Part shown: positions 19,300-28,802 of the stretch, piece after piece | How positions within the stretch are numbered: the stretch's first letter is position 1 | Layout of the letters: every line of letters starts with the position of its first letter | DNA from: Paulinella micropora | Lineage: Eukaryota; Cercozoa; Imbricatea; Euglyphida | Assembly (NCBI GenBank): GCA_009731375.1 | Contig: BJOX01000115.1 | Span: 802,707-855,109 of the forward strand | DNA length: 52,403 nt | Reading direction: 5' to 3' | Notes under the pieces: generated by a model | Database searches by the model: none | The model's input: the letters and a program-made list of their open reading frames with translations, nothing else | Told to the model about the DNA's origin: nothing | Translations under genes and position numbers: made by a program

Positions 19300-22200
19300 T
19301 AGCTCGTAATTCGGCTGACTGGTTTTGAAGGTCTGCTATACTATTAGATAATATTTTATTTTGCTCTGATAAATGTTGAAAAGCACTGACCAGTATTGGT
19401 ATAAAACTCGTATATGTTATACCTTCAATGTTTTCGTCATCGCCTATTTTCATACCTGAATTTGAAACAAACTCTGGAAATATTTTTTTTACTTCGTCCG
19501 CAATGAAACCATGTTCTTATTTTCTTTCTTTTCGTCTGATTTCAAATAATACGAAGAACAATTGATTTTCATTAGTTTATCACAACAATTCCCGCAGTCT
19601 AATGTTTTAATATCTGATTTCATCCTCCTGTCCGAGCTGTATGTCCATGCACCATTAAGAGGAACATAATTTTAATTACCAGAAGGCTCGCCGTTAGAGT
19701 TTGAAGTTGTATAAGCCAAGATATTCCCATTATAGCCGATAACACCATAATTTGAAATCCCGCCCCCAGCATTCATAATCATCTGCGGTTCATAAGCCCA
19801 AGTTGGTCTCCGTCTAATGTACATAGCCCCAGTTAATCCATTTTGATTGGCGGTTATGATACCTATGGAGCCTGATGTGCTAGTTATAGTATTATCAGTC
19901 GTAAAGCCACCATAACACCACAGAAAACCATCATTCGCCCTTAATGCCATTAAAGCATTATTTGAGCCATTCTCCCATACAAACCCAGCAGTTGAACTAT
20001 TCCATACTCTAAATCTTATAGAATAACTACTAAACCCATTCCCACCTGGTGCGGTTCCGTTGCTTAATGATTTACCCGCCCGATTGACTCATATAAATTC
20101 CCCAGTTTGTATCACCGATATCCCACATATATATTCCCCTAGCACTTGTGCCGTCTAATTGTCCTTGAACTTGTATTTTAGCCCCATTACCTGTTCCTGT
20201 CGTTGTCGTAAGCAGTCCAGAGTATGTTATCCCCGCATTCGCTGTTAGTGCTTTTGAAGCCGTAATACCTGAATTTCCTATTCTGAATAATTCGCTTGAA
20301 CCTCCATAATAAAATATGTGATTATCAGTTGTGGAATTAACATTATACATCAATGTCCCACTAGCAATACCGAACCCAAGAAAAGCGGTTGTTGATGGCG
20401 TTCCTCCATCCCATAAAACTAGTTTATTTTTGGCAAAAGCATTTCTATCTATGAATACATTTTTACCCGCTCCTACTACTATGTTATCGCTTGTTGTGAG
20501 TGTGGTTGTTGTTATCCCCGCGGTTGAGTTTAATGTAGTTGTCGTTATCCCCGCATTTGCTGTAATCAACCCCGCATTGCTTATGTTCATAGCCTCACTC
20601 CACGTAGTGTTGCTCCCCGCCGTTATTCCAGATTTGTAATTAAAAGCAAGTTTGTTTGAGAATTTTGATATTTGAAAGTTTGAACCAGAAGCACTTGATT
20701 TCCAGTTCGCCCCATCAAAATAACTATCAAAACATAGATTAATATTATCGTGTCCCCAGTTGAGTTGTTGAAAGAGCGGGTAAGCATCGGCCGTTGTTAT
20801 TGCTTGTATGTGTGGTCCTGTTATAGCAACATCCGCCCCGTATATTTCTAATCCCCTATTGCTTCCTATTCCTTTTGTCCCTGTGCCGATTAATACAGTT
20901 TCTACATTTTTCACTTTGCTAGCATAACTTATGTAATCACAAGAAAGGTTGATACGTAATTGTGTTCTGCCTGTTGTTTGGTCTGAGTTCCCTATAACAT
21001 AAGTTAGAAATATAACATATCTCGCATTAACTGGTGCGGTTGGTGTGTATGTCTGTTGGACCCCAGCACCACCCCAGCTCGCGCCCGCCCTGCTATCCCA
21101 TAACGTATATGTGATATTGTCTGTTGAAGTACCGACATACCAAGTATTGGGGCCATTAACGGTATATGACCCACTCGCGCATCTTACATAATATCTGTAT
21201 AAAGAATAAGTAGCACCCATATCTAATTGAATATATTCTCCGTTGTATGTGGTTCCTGAAAATACGTAAGAAACCGCCCCCATATAAATACCAGTTGTTG
21301 TGTTGTAAGTTCCAGTTGGTATCTAGTTGAAATTGATATTGTTATCCAAAGCATAGTAGGCAGTGCTGGTTGTTGTGGAGCGTGATACGACATACGGGCT
21401 CGGGGTTGTGTTGTTGGTCATAACGGGTTGAGCTGAGTAATATGTCATAGTAGCCCCCATTGAAATGTCTCCACTCATCGTCCCGCCCGTCAATGAAAGG
21501 TAAGTCGCTGACCCAGTTGAATTTACCCAGTTCGTGCCGTTGTATGTTAGTAATTGGCCGTTTGCGGGGGTTGTAATTATAACATCGCTGTGAGTATCTA
21601 TGGAGCCGTCTGCTGACACTTTCGCCGTGTTCGCATCGTGTTGGCTAAATAAAGTTGAGACAGTCCTGCCATTTAGTTGATTTACATTTGTAATGCTTTG
21701 ACTATTCATATTGAGACCGCCGTTCGCTGTAATTTGTCCGCTCGCGGTGAGTGTGGTTGTTGTTATCCCCGCATTCGCCGTCATGGCGCTTTGAGCGTAA
21801 ATTCCGCCCGTTCCCCTCGCATAAAATTTTAAGTCTTGGTTGGTATTGCTTCCAGTCGCGTATATTGAGTTATGACCAAATCCAAGACCCTGTGTGCCGT
21901 TGCTGTGCCTGAATTCAACACCACCATACGAATCCCCGAGATTGCCAGTCACATATAATCCAACCGGAGTAGCATGAGAGCCAGTTCTTGCTTCTCCTCT
22001 TATGTCCGCCGTGCTATTGACGACTGATATCCCCGCGTGTAATCGCACCGCTCGCGGTTATTGCCTTAGTTGTTAAAAGTCCATTTGAGCTACTAATAGC
22101 CATTGCTAAATCCCATAACGAAACCGTATTCCCCGCGGTCACTCCTGTTTTATAACGGAAATTAAGGTCAGTCCCTTTTTGTATTACGAAGTTTGAAGTT

Positions 22201-23636
22201 AAAGAAGAAGATTTCCACACACATCCAGACACATAAGCATCAAAACCCAAGTTAATATCATTGTGAGCATAATTATACATTTGGAAAAGCGGGTGAGTGT
22301 CTGCGTTGGTTATTGCTTGTATGTGTGGTCCCGCGGGGTCGCTTGCTGTTCCATACAATTCTAATCCGCCCGTCGCTCCTACTCCTTTCTTTGAGTTTCC
22401 TATGATTATCGGTTTTCCTGCGGTGGTTGTTATTTTGTCGCTTGAAGATATTCCGAGTGTTGCTGTTATTTGATTGCTAAAAGTCTTAACTCCTGCTATG
22501 GTTTGGCCTGTTGTTTTATCTACGAAATTATTATCAACATAAATCTTATTTGCCCCGTCATTTGGATTTGAGGGTGTTGCTAGGTTTGTTATTTTGTTAT
22601 TGTTAAGGCTTAGTGTCGTGCCCGTTGCTGTTAAAATCAAAGTATTGCCAGAATACAATTCAACATACGAACCAGATATCTGTATCGGATAATATGTCGC
22701 TGTTGCTGTTTTTTGTGCTTGAAGGACACCTATGCCAGAATCAAATGCTAATCCGATACCATCAAACGAAACTGGATTAGAAAACCCACTAACTTCTACT
22801 GTTGATGTGAATTTCTTGTTTCCTCCTATGGTTTGGTCTCCCGATAATTTAACCACAGAAGTGTCAAGAGCAGAGACATCAATACCATCAACATTACCAA
22901 CACTTGTAATCGCATAACCGCCCATATTTAATCCCGCCGTCATAGCAACTGTGCCATCTAGTCGTAGAAATGGTGAGTTTTTATTTTGCCATTGATTAGC
23001 TGAATAAATTAATAATTGGTTGTCTGTTGGTGTGCCTGTAATCAAAACATCACTGTGTGTATTTATGGGGCCATCCGCCGACACTTTTGCCTTGTTCTCA
23101 TCGTGTTCTGTAAAAAGAGTAGAGACATCCCTTCCATTTAATTCTTTTACTCCCGTTATGTTCAAGGTTCCGCCCATATCAATATTGCCGAATTCGTCAA
23201 CATCTATCGGAAATGTTTTATTCACCCAGTTTAATCCGTTGCATGTAAAATAGTTGTCTGTTATCGGGGTGGTTATGACTACATCACTAAGAGCATTTAT
23301 TGAGGTCGTTGCTATTGGTGTGTCAAAGCGATTATCAGTCCAATAAAAATTGTTGCCTTCTTTTAAGTCGGTCGTTGTTTTTAAAGCGAGCCGTGTATCA
23401 AAGCGATTATCAGTCCAATAAAAATTGTTGCATTCTTTTAAGTCGGTGGTGGTTTTGGTGGCTAGCCGTGCATCGAAGCGCCCGTCAGTATAGTATAGAT
23501 TTACGGGGTCGGCATCTTCTGGCACTCTATCTGTGTTAAGGCCAATAATATTAGTGTTCGTTAAATCTAGATTTTTTATATCTAGACTATCGACAGCTAA
23601 CTCAGTAAGCCCGAGTAAGGATTTATATTGCGACAT
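19268..23636 (-). pseudogene. Giant fibre protein with C-terminal peptidase S74 (intramolecular chaperone) domain, broken in several places
   Basis: Starts at ATG 23636 and is followed in shifting frames to 19268, a gene of ~1450 codons. The N-terminus has three 25-residue repeats (YWTDNRFDTRLALKTTTDLK). A beta-helical fibre shaft follows, with repeated TANAGITTTTLT-type segments and VSADG-IDTHSDVVIT modules. A discoidin-like GEY domain lies near 21200 (NGEYIQLDMGATYSLYRYY). The C-terminus has S74 hallmarks: SDRRMKSDIKTLD, then HGFIADEVKKIFPEF and ITYTSFIPILVSAFQ. S74 domains help fibres trimerise and then cut themselves off. Lesions: frameshift ~22030, TAG at 21323, frameshift ~20075, frameshift ~19672, frameshift ~19525. 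It was probably a receptor-binding fibre. Confidence 0.85.
23323..23500 (-). repeat. 75-bp (25-residue) repeats in the fibre N-terminus
   Basis: The landmark tcaaagcg/tcgaagcg recurs at 23323, 23398 and 23473, giving a 75-bp period. The encoded unit is NNFYWTDNRFDTRLALKTTT, a motif common in phage and virus tail-fibre shafts. Confidence 0.85.
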
Positions 23637-23701
23637 CGTATATAATAAATATTTATTTATTTATTTAAAAATACTAAAATTAATATATTTTTAGTAATTT
23701 A

Positions 23702-23741
23702 GTCGATATCAAGATATCGACAATTGTCCCGCTCGCGGGAC
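23702..23741. promoter_or_regulatory. Double palindrome between divergent genes
   Basis: GTCGATATC-AA-GATATCGAC (23702-23721) is a perfect inverted repeat. GTCCCGC-TC-GCGGGAC (23726-23741) follows at once. They lie between the fibre start (23636) and the tail-protein start (23751). They could be an operator, a paired promoter element or a replication hairpin. Confidence 0.65.
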
Positions 23742-23750
23742 TAATTTTCA

Positions 23751-24263
23751 ATGCCTTCTCCCGAAGCAAGCCGACAAAACTGGGGTAAAGCGGTTGATGG
23801 AATTAAGCAAAAAGCAAAGCAAAGAAAAATGGAACATGCCAAAAAAGTTTTGGAACAATACAGAAATGCCGTCAAAAGTGAAGATGAGGATATGGAGCGG
23901 AAATTAGCAGAGATAGAAAATAAGAATGTCGCTAGCGACATTGTTAATGGAAAAGACCAAGATGACACACCCGATGAGAGCGAGAGTGAAGATGAATGCG
24001 ATTTTACAGATATCATTGCCGAAAAGATGGCTAAGATGAAAATAAGAAGAAAGAAAGCGGAAAGTAAGAGAACAAAGAAAAGTAAGAAACCAGAGCCCGA
24101 GAGTGAAGAAAGTGAAAGCGAGAGTAGCGAAGAAGAAGAGGAACCGAAGACTAAGAAAGGAAAGAAATCTAGTAGTGTAAGTGTAAAAGTTTATAATCAA
24201 TCTTCTGGTGGTGGTAAGAAAGAAAAAAATAACGATGTTGAAAAATGTTTCTTAAAATTCTAA
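23751..24263 (+). CDS. Charged Lys/Glu-rich protein with conserved C-terminal FLKF motif
   Basis: 170 residues from ATG 23751. The N-terminal coiled coil is basic and is followed by an acidic stretch (DDTPDESESEDECDFTD). Then come IIAEKMAKMKIRRKKAESKR, an acidic serine block and a lysine-rich tail ending VEKCFLKF. Element 2 encodes a related C-terminal half at 51308-51550 (IADKISKMKIK ... SKIFLKF), so both ends of the protein are under family constraint. It lies 6 bases upstream of an integrase gene and may be co-transcribed with it. It resembles no enzyme. Nucleic-acid binding or a virion packaging role is possible. Confidence 0.65.
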   Translation: MPSPEASRQNWGKAVDGIKQKAKQRKMEHAKKVLEQYRNAVKSEDEDMERKLAEIENKNVASDIVNGKDQDDTPDESESEDECDFTDIIAEKMAKMKIRRKKAESKRTKKSKKPEPESEESESESSEEEEEPKTKKGKKSSSVSVKVYNQSSGGGKKEKNNDVEKCFLKF

Positions 24264-24269
24264 ATATAG

Positions 24270-25286
24270 ATGAGTGAGGAAAATGAACTCGACCAAAAAC
24301 ATACGATTATTAATAGACAAAATCCAAATAGTCAGTTAGAAGACACACCAAAAGGAGAAGAAGTAGTTAGAACAAACGAAGAAGAGGCCCTTGAAATTCA
24401 TTATCAGAAAAAGAACCCGAACATATGGAACACGATATGGGCGGACAAACCTTTAGACCAAGTGTTCCTAGATTTGGCGGACATGAGTAAAATAAAGGAC
24501 AAAAAGGGGAATAAAGGCTATGCTTGGATGCTTTGTTGGATCGATTGTCATTCCCGATTTTAATAATAATTCCATTAAAAAATAAAAACAGCAAAAGAAG
24601 TCTATTATGCTTTGAAATCTATACCTTATAAACCGAAATCGATTACAACCGACAGCGGAGGAGAATATAAGGGTGCTACTCGTGATTATTTTATTCAAAA
24701 CGGTATTAAGCACGATGTGGTTGAAGTAGGCGACCATAGGGCCTTAGCGATTGTGGATCGAGTAATAAGGAGTATTAGAAGATGGTTGGATTTATTATTC
24801 GAAACTAATAGAAATTTCGACTGGGTAAGCTACATTCAAGACTTGGTTAATGCTTATAATCATAAAGTTCATAGGGGAATTCAAGCACGACCTGTCGATG
24901 TCTTCGCTAGAAGAGATAAAAATAAACAGACTATAACCAGTGATTATTTAATTGAAGAATTTGAAGTTGGTGATACCGTCAGAAAAGAAAACAAGAAACT
25001 AATGTTTGCGAAGGGTGGTAAGACTTTCAGTAAAATTATTTACAAAGTCAAAGGCCGTTCCGGATTTAAGTTAATATTAAATAATGATGAGTTGGTAAGC
25101 CCAAGAGATTTATTAAAGACTGATTTTATTAAACTGATTGATGACGAAAAGGATTTGAAAGAACAGACAAAAGAAATACCAAAAGAGAAAAAAACAAAAG
25201 AGTTGCTAAAGAGAGAACAAATTGAACCAGAAAATATTAGAACAAGTAAGAGGGAGAGGAAAGCAAAAGTAATACTTGACCTGTGA
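24270..25286 (+). pseudogene. Second, divergent rve integrase of element 1 with two compensating frameshifts
   Basis: ATG 24270. It is only moderately similar to the left integrase but has the same layout: FLDLADM, TTDSGGEYKG, ALAIVDRVIRSIRRW and a basic C-terminus ending KAKVILDL. After CWIDCHSRF three TAA codons and a fourth follow, yet the same frame resumes at KTAKEVYYALK. Reading one base shifted through this window gives FLIIIPLKNKTA, which matches the other integrases (FLEVRPLKNKTA). One T is therefore missing from a T run (~24558) and one A is extra in an A run (~24587). The gene points outwards to the right, mirroring the left integrase. Confidence 0.8.
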
Positions 25287-25378
25287 AACCCATATTATCG
25301 AAGGATCAATCACATAAAAATATAACTTTCAATGAAATATTTTTTGCAATTTATCTTAGTTTCCCTTTGAAGAAAAAT

Positions 25379-25440
25379 ACCAATAAGTTTCACATTAATA
25401 AAATAACTACAAAAAATAAATTAATGTGGTACCTATTGGT
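25379..25440. terminator. Imperfect inverted repeat between convergent genes
   Basis: accaataagtttcacattaa and the complementary ttaatgtggtacctattggt form ~20-bp arms with three mismatches around an A-rich loop. Its position between the convergent integrase and the 25453-25956 gene suits a bidirectional terminator. Confidence 0.6.
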
Positions 25441-25452
25441 TTAGTGGTGGGA

Positions 25453-25956
25453 TTAATCCAACATAACCCTGTATGCAGTCTTAACAGTCAACCCGAAGAA
25501 GTTGCTAATTGATTCTATGTTATCCCATAAAGGAAAGAGTTTAGGCGACCCATCCATAAACTCTACAACGAATATTTCGGCGACCTGCTCTCTTCGGAGA
25601 TCGGTTTTGTATCGGTTCAATTTGACTGGCACCATCCCCTCATTGTCGTTGGCAAAAAGATGTGCAGTTCCCTGTTCTTTATAGATTTTGGCCCAATACT
25701 TTGTTTCGCTTATAATAGGGCGGGTTTTCCTGTCGGACGGTGCTTTGACAGGGGTTGTTTTATTACCGCCTAATTCTCTCGGTATATTCCCCAACCTAAT
25801 ACGCCCTATAAGCAAATAGCCTAAATTCTCCGCCAAAGTCTGTGAAAAAATTATATGCGACAAAAAAAAAGAAACGAACAACAAGCATACCTTTACTTCG
25901 GGATCTTCTTGTCTTGGTTGCTCTAGGTCCCCTTGGTCTAGAGGTTCATCGGTCAT
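25453..25956 (-). CDS. Unknown AT-rich gene, possibly with a 51-bp intron
   Basis: ATG 25956, 167 codons if unspliced. After the acidic N-terminus (MTDEPLDQGDLEQPRQEDPE) comes a hydrophobic stretch, CLLFVSFFLSHIIFSQ. It could be a membrane anchor. The DNA at 25840-25890 also reads as an intron: GTATGC at the donor, a T-rich middle and TTTTTTCACAG at the acceptor. The intron would be 51 bp and phase 0, so splicing would keep the frame and give ...EVK-TLAENLGYLL. The C-terminal part (YWAKIYKEQG, EIFVVEFMDGSPKLFPLWDN) matches no family I can name. Confidence 0.5.
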   Translation of the reverse strand: MTDEPLDQGDLEQPRQEDPEVKVCLLFVSFFLSHIIFSQTLAENLGYLLIGRIRLGNIPRELGGNKTTPVKAPSDRKTRPIISETKYWAKIYKEQGTAHLFANDNEGMVPVKLNRYKTDLRREQVAEIFVVEFMDGSPKLFPLWDNIESISNFFGLTVKTAYRVMLD

Positions 25957-26247
25957 CTACGCACACACAAAAACAACAGAGGTTTGGTCTTTTTGCTTCG
26001 AGCACTTTGAGAATTCTGAAAAGTCTCAGACTGAAAAAAAGCACAAGGTAAAAACTCTTCTACACAATGCGGTACAATTTCTGACTGTGAGAATTTCTGG
26101 TGAAAAAATCCAGACAAGAAAAATCGGAAAAAATAAGGCAGACAGGACAAAATGGTAATAGATGATGAAATTTCGGAAATTTCAAACCTATTTTTCTTGC
26201 CTGCGTCTTCGCACTAGTGCGTTGGTGCAGTGGTGCAGAATTCGATA

Positions 26248-26631
26248 ATGAGCGAAAGTCTTATCACGAAAGGAGACAGGAAGAAGGAGGATTGGATTGA
26301 GATTTTAGAGACAAATAGACGAGGGAAAGACCAACTTAAGAAAGACAAAATAATATGCCAAGAAAGAGTAAATAAAATTGACAGGGAAATTGATTTGCTA
26401 ATTGAAAAAAAGCAACCAGACTTGGTAAAGTTGTCAGCCATCGATATTATGCTAAAAAGAATTGAGAAAGAGAGCAACAACATTGAAATTGATAGATTGG
26501 AGCGACAGAATAGAAGACTTAAACAGGTAAAAAAAGAAAAAGAACTGAAATTATTTTATAGTTGGAGGAAAGAAAACAGAAAAGAATTTGGATTTGAGGT
26601 TCAGAATAAAATTTTGATGGAATTGATATAG
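26248..26631 (+). CDS. Coiled-coil protein, ~127 residues, unknown
   Basis: The preferred start is ATG 26248 (MSESLITKGDRKKEDW); an earlier in-frame GTG lies at 26230. It is almost entirely Lys/Glu-rich helix (DRLERQNRRLKQVKKEKELK), probably a coiled coil. Base composition matches element 1. No enzymatic motif. Confidence 0.5.
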   Translation: MSESLITKGDRKKEDWIEILETNRRGKDQLKKDKIICQERVNKIDREIDLLIEKKQPDLVKLSAIDIMLKRIEKESNNIEIDRLERQNRRLKQVKKEKELKLFYSWRKENRKEFGFEVQNKILMELI

Positions 26632-26657
26632 AGGGGCTTACATTCAATAGATCCCTA

Positions 26658-26759
26658 ATGAAATACATTGCTTACGACAAACATAATGAAAACAATGTAA
26701 TGAGGGTTGAAAGTCGAAATGATTTGTTGGCGAATGTAAGAAATAATTTAGAATTGTAA
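26658..26759 (+). CDS. Small ORF, 33 residues
   Basis: ATG 26658 to TAA 26757-26759, starting MKYIAYDKHNENNVMRVESR. It lies 26 bases after the coiled-coil gene and has the same AT-rich composition. It is weak evidence on length alone; it could be the end of a decayed gene. Confidence 0.3.
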   Translation: MKYIAYDKHNENNVMRVESRNDLLANVRNNLEL

Positions 26760-26842
26760 AAAAGTAGTTATTACTACTCACTCCTTTAGCACATAGGAGT
26801 ATAAACTAGTGTGTTTACAGAAAAAAGAAAAAAAACAAAATT

Positions 26843-26854
26843 GGGCGAAAGCCC
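26843..26854. terminator. GGGC-GAAA-GCCC hairpin
   Basis: A perfect 4-bp stem with a GAAA tetraloop embedded in A-rich sequence after the last small ORFs of element 1. A possible terminator or chance feature. Confidence 0.35.
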
Positions 26855-27020
26855 TCTTCATTTCAAAGTTATTTTATTTACCATACTTCTTTGTGTGGTA
26901 GGTGGTGTGGAACTGGTGTTGCGAAAAAGGAAGACTTAAAAGGTATATTTACTGATAACTGTTGATTTCTCTTGTTGTTCTGTGTAAAGCTTATTTGTCC
27001 GTTTTTGTTTGTTTGTATTT

Positions 27021-27103
27021 ATAGTTTAAACTATCAATAGGAGAGGTGCTACAACCCAAACGAAGTCGTGAATTTTGCAAAAATTCACGACGAGTTTTGG
27101 GTT
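27021..27103. repeat. Palindromes near the presumed right end of element 1
   Basis: ATAGTTTAAACTAT (27021-27034) is a perfect palindrome. At 27053-27103, aacccaaacgaagtcgtgaa pairs with ttcacgacgagttttgggtt to give a stem of more than 20 bp, closed by tttgcaaaa. It may mark the element terminus or an RNA hairpin. Confidence 0.55.
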
Positions 27104-27956
27104 ATCATCTACTAGCATTGGGCGCAAGTGTGATCGATTGACATACAGTGAGACAGTCCTTAAGGAAACTGTAGCACCTAACGCAATTCACTCGCACCCA
27201 TAGGCTAACGGCCCGGAAGGTGGTGTGCAGAGCGTAGTAAGGCTCGCAGTGGCGGTTTACCCGCGACCCGAATATGCCGAGTGCTGCAAAGTCCGTAAGG
27301 AAACAGAAAGACAAGATCACAAGATATCTCGTTGAAATCCCCGCGAAACAACCGTCAATTGCGAAAAACCCGTGAATTATTGGAATGATGCGAGAAATAT
27401 CAAGAAACGAGAAATCATATGATCTTTGTCTCGCCGTACGACAGGCTCAATCCTGGCAATCTTACAGACATGCAGCACCAAGCAAGTCGAGCCAACCCAC
27501 TCCGCACACAACCCCCCGCGCAATCCCCACCAGCCACAAACAAGATGAAGCAAGAGAACATGCCATAGAGACAAGATGAACCTAACACACAGCAGCAGGT
27601 GAAAAAGATCAAGAGCAAGACTAAGAGCAACCAGGCACATGGGGGAACAATGGCACACGACTCAGAGAGAGAGAGAGAGCGCGATAGAGAAAGGAAGAGC
27701 CTTGCTTAAGGTAAAGAAAAAAAAAGGAGAGAGAGAGAGGAGAGAGAAAGTAAAAGGAGAAGAAAAAAAGAAAACTTTTTCCTTTTCATTTCACATGAAT
27801 TAGGAGCGGCGAACTGCGTGGGACTCGGGTCAAGACCATAAAAACTATAAAAGGACCCCATACCCACTAAACAAAAAAAGACCCTACTAAAACTCCAAGG
27901 GAGAAAAAAGGGTCAAAAAGAAAAATGCAGTTAAGCACGAACGCCGCTCCTTATTA
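27104..27956. other. Non-coding transition region, no gene recognised
   Basis: GC content rises again. Short self-complementary pieces (for example acagtccttaaggaaactgt) are present, and the right part is purine-rich with GA repeats (27660-27760). Neither the interrupted kinase nor any other gene is recognisable. Confidence 0.4.
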
Positions 27957-28483
<527 letters not shown>

Positions 28484-28727
28484 GACACCGTGATAGCCCA
28501 GTGGTCAAGTTCTACCATCTGGGCCCTGTCGCCAGTTCGATTCCNNNNNNNNNNNNNNNNNNNNNNNNNNNNNNNNNNNNNNNNNNNNNNNNNNNNNNNN
28601 NNNNNNNNNNNNNNNNNNNNNNNNNNNNNNGTCATTAGAGCTTATCGTCAATTCTTCGTACTCCCCTCACGGGTGAGACGATGGAGGCGCATGTGCAGAA
28701 ATGCATCAGCCATTGACAGAGAAGCAC

Positions 28728-28801
<74 letters not shown>
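28484..28801 (+). mobile_element. tRNA-derived SINE-like repeat with ATT tail
   Basis: A Pol III box A (TAGCCCAGTGG, 28494-28504) and box B (GTTCGATTCC, 28535-28544) are spaced as in a tRNA promoter. The middle is masked by 86 Ns (28545-28630). Unique sequence then runs to about 28729, followed by a (ATT)n tail to 28801, as expected for a SINE copied by a LINE machinery. No foldable complete tRNA is seen. Confidence 0.65.
28545..28630. other. Assembly gap (86 N)
   Basis: Eighty-six Ns inside the SINE-like repeat, immediately after box B. Confidence 0.95.

Positions 28802-28802
<1 letters not shown>

Larger units (their letters stand above)
12063..26800. mobile_element. Element 1: degraded Polinton-like-virus type provirus
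   Basis: AT-rich insert in GC-rich surroundings. The left end is shared with element 2 at 49199. Contents: rve integrases near both ends, DNA methyltransferase, A32/FtsK-type packaging ATPase, small basic core-like protein, membrane protein and fibre with S74 chaperone. This is the gene style of Polinton-like viruses of protists. I see no major capsid protein, polymerase or helicase. The right boundary is not defined: no inverted copy of the left end was found, and virus-like AT-rich genes stop near 26.76 kb. Integrase, fibre, ATPase and coiled-coil genes are broken, so the element is probably inactive. Confidence 0.8.

Noticed and set aside
27104-27380. Group I intron or other catalytic RNA
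   Set aside because: Some stems can be drawn, but I could not find the conserved core elements by eye.
25379-27380. Inverted copy of the left terminus as right terminal repeat of element 1
   Set aside because: I compared the reverse complement of 12070-12180 with this region and found no match, so no terminal inverted repeat is claimed.
28484-28544. Genuine tRNA gene
   Set aside because: Box A and box B are present but no acceptor-stem pairing is visible before the N gap, and an ATT tail follows the body, so a SINE is the better explanation.
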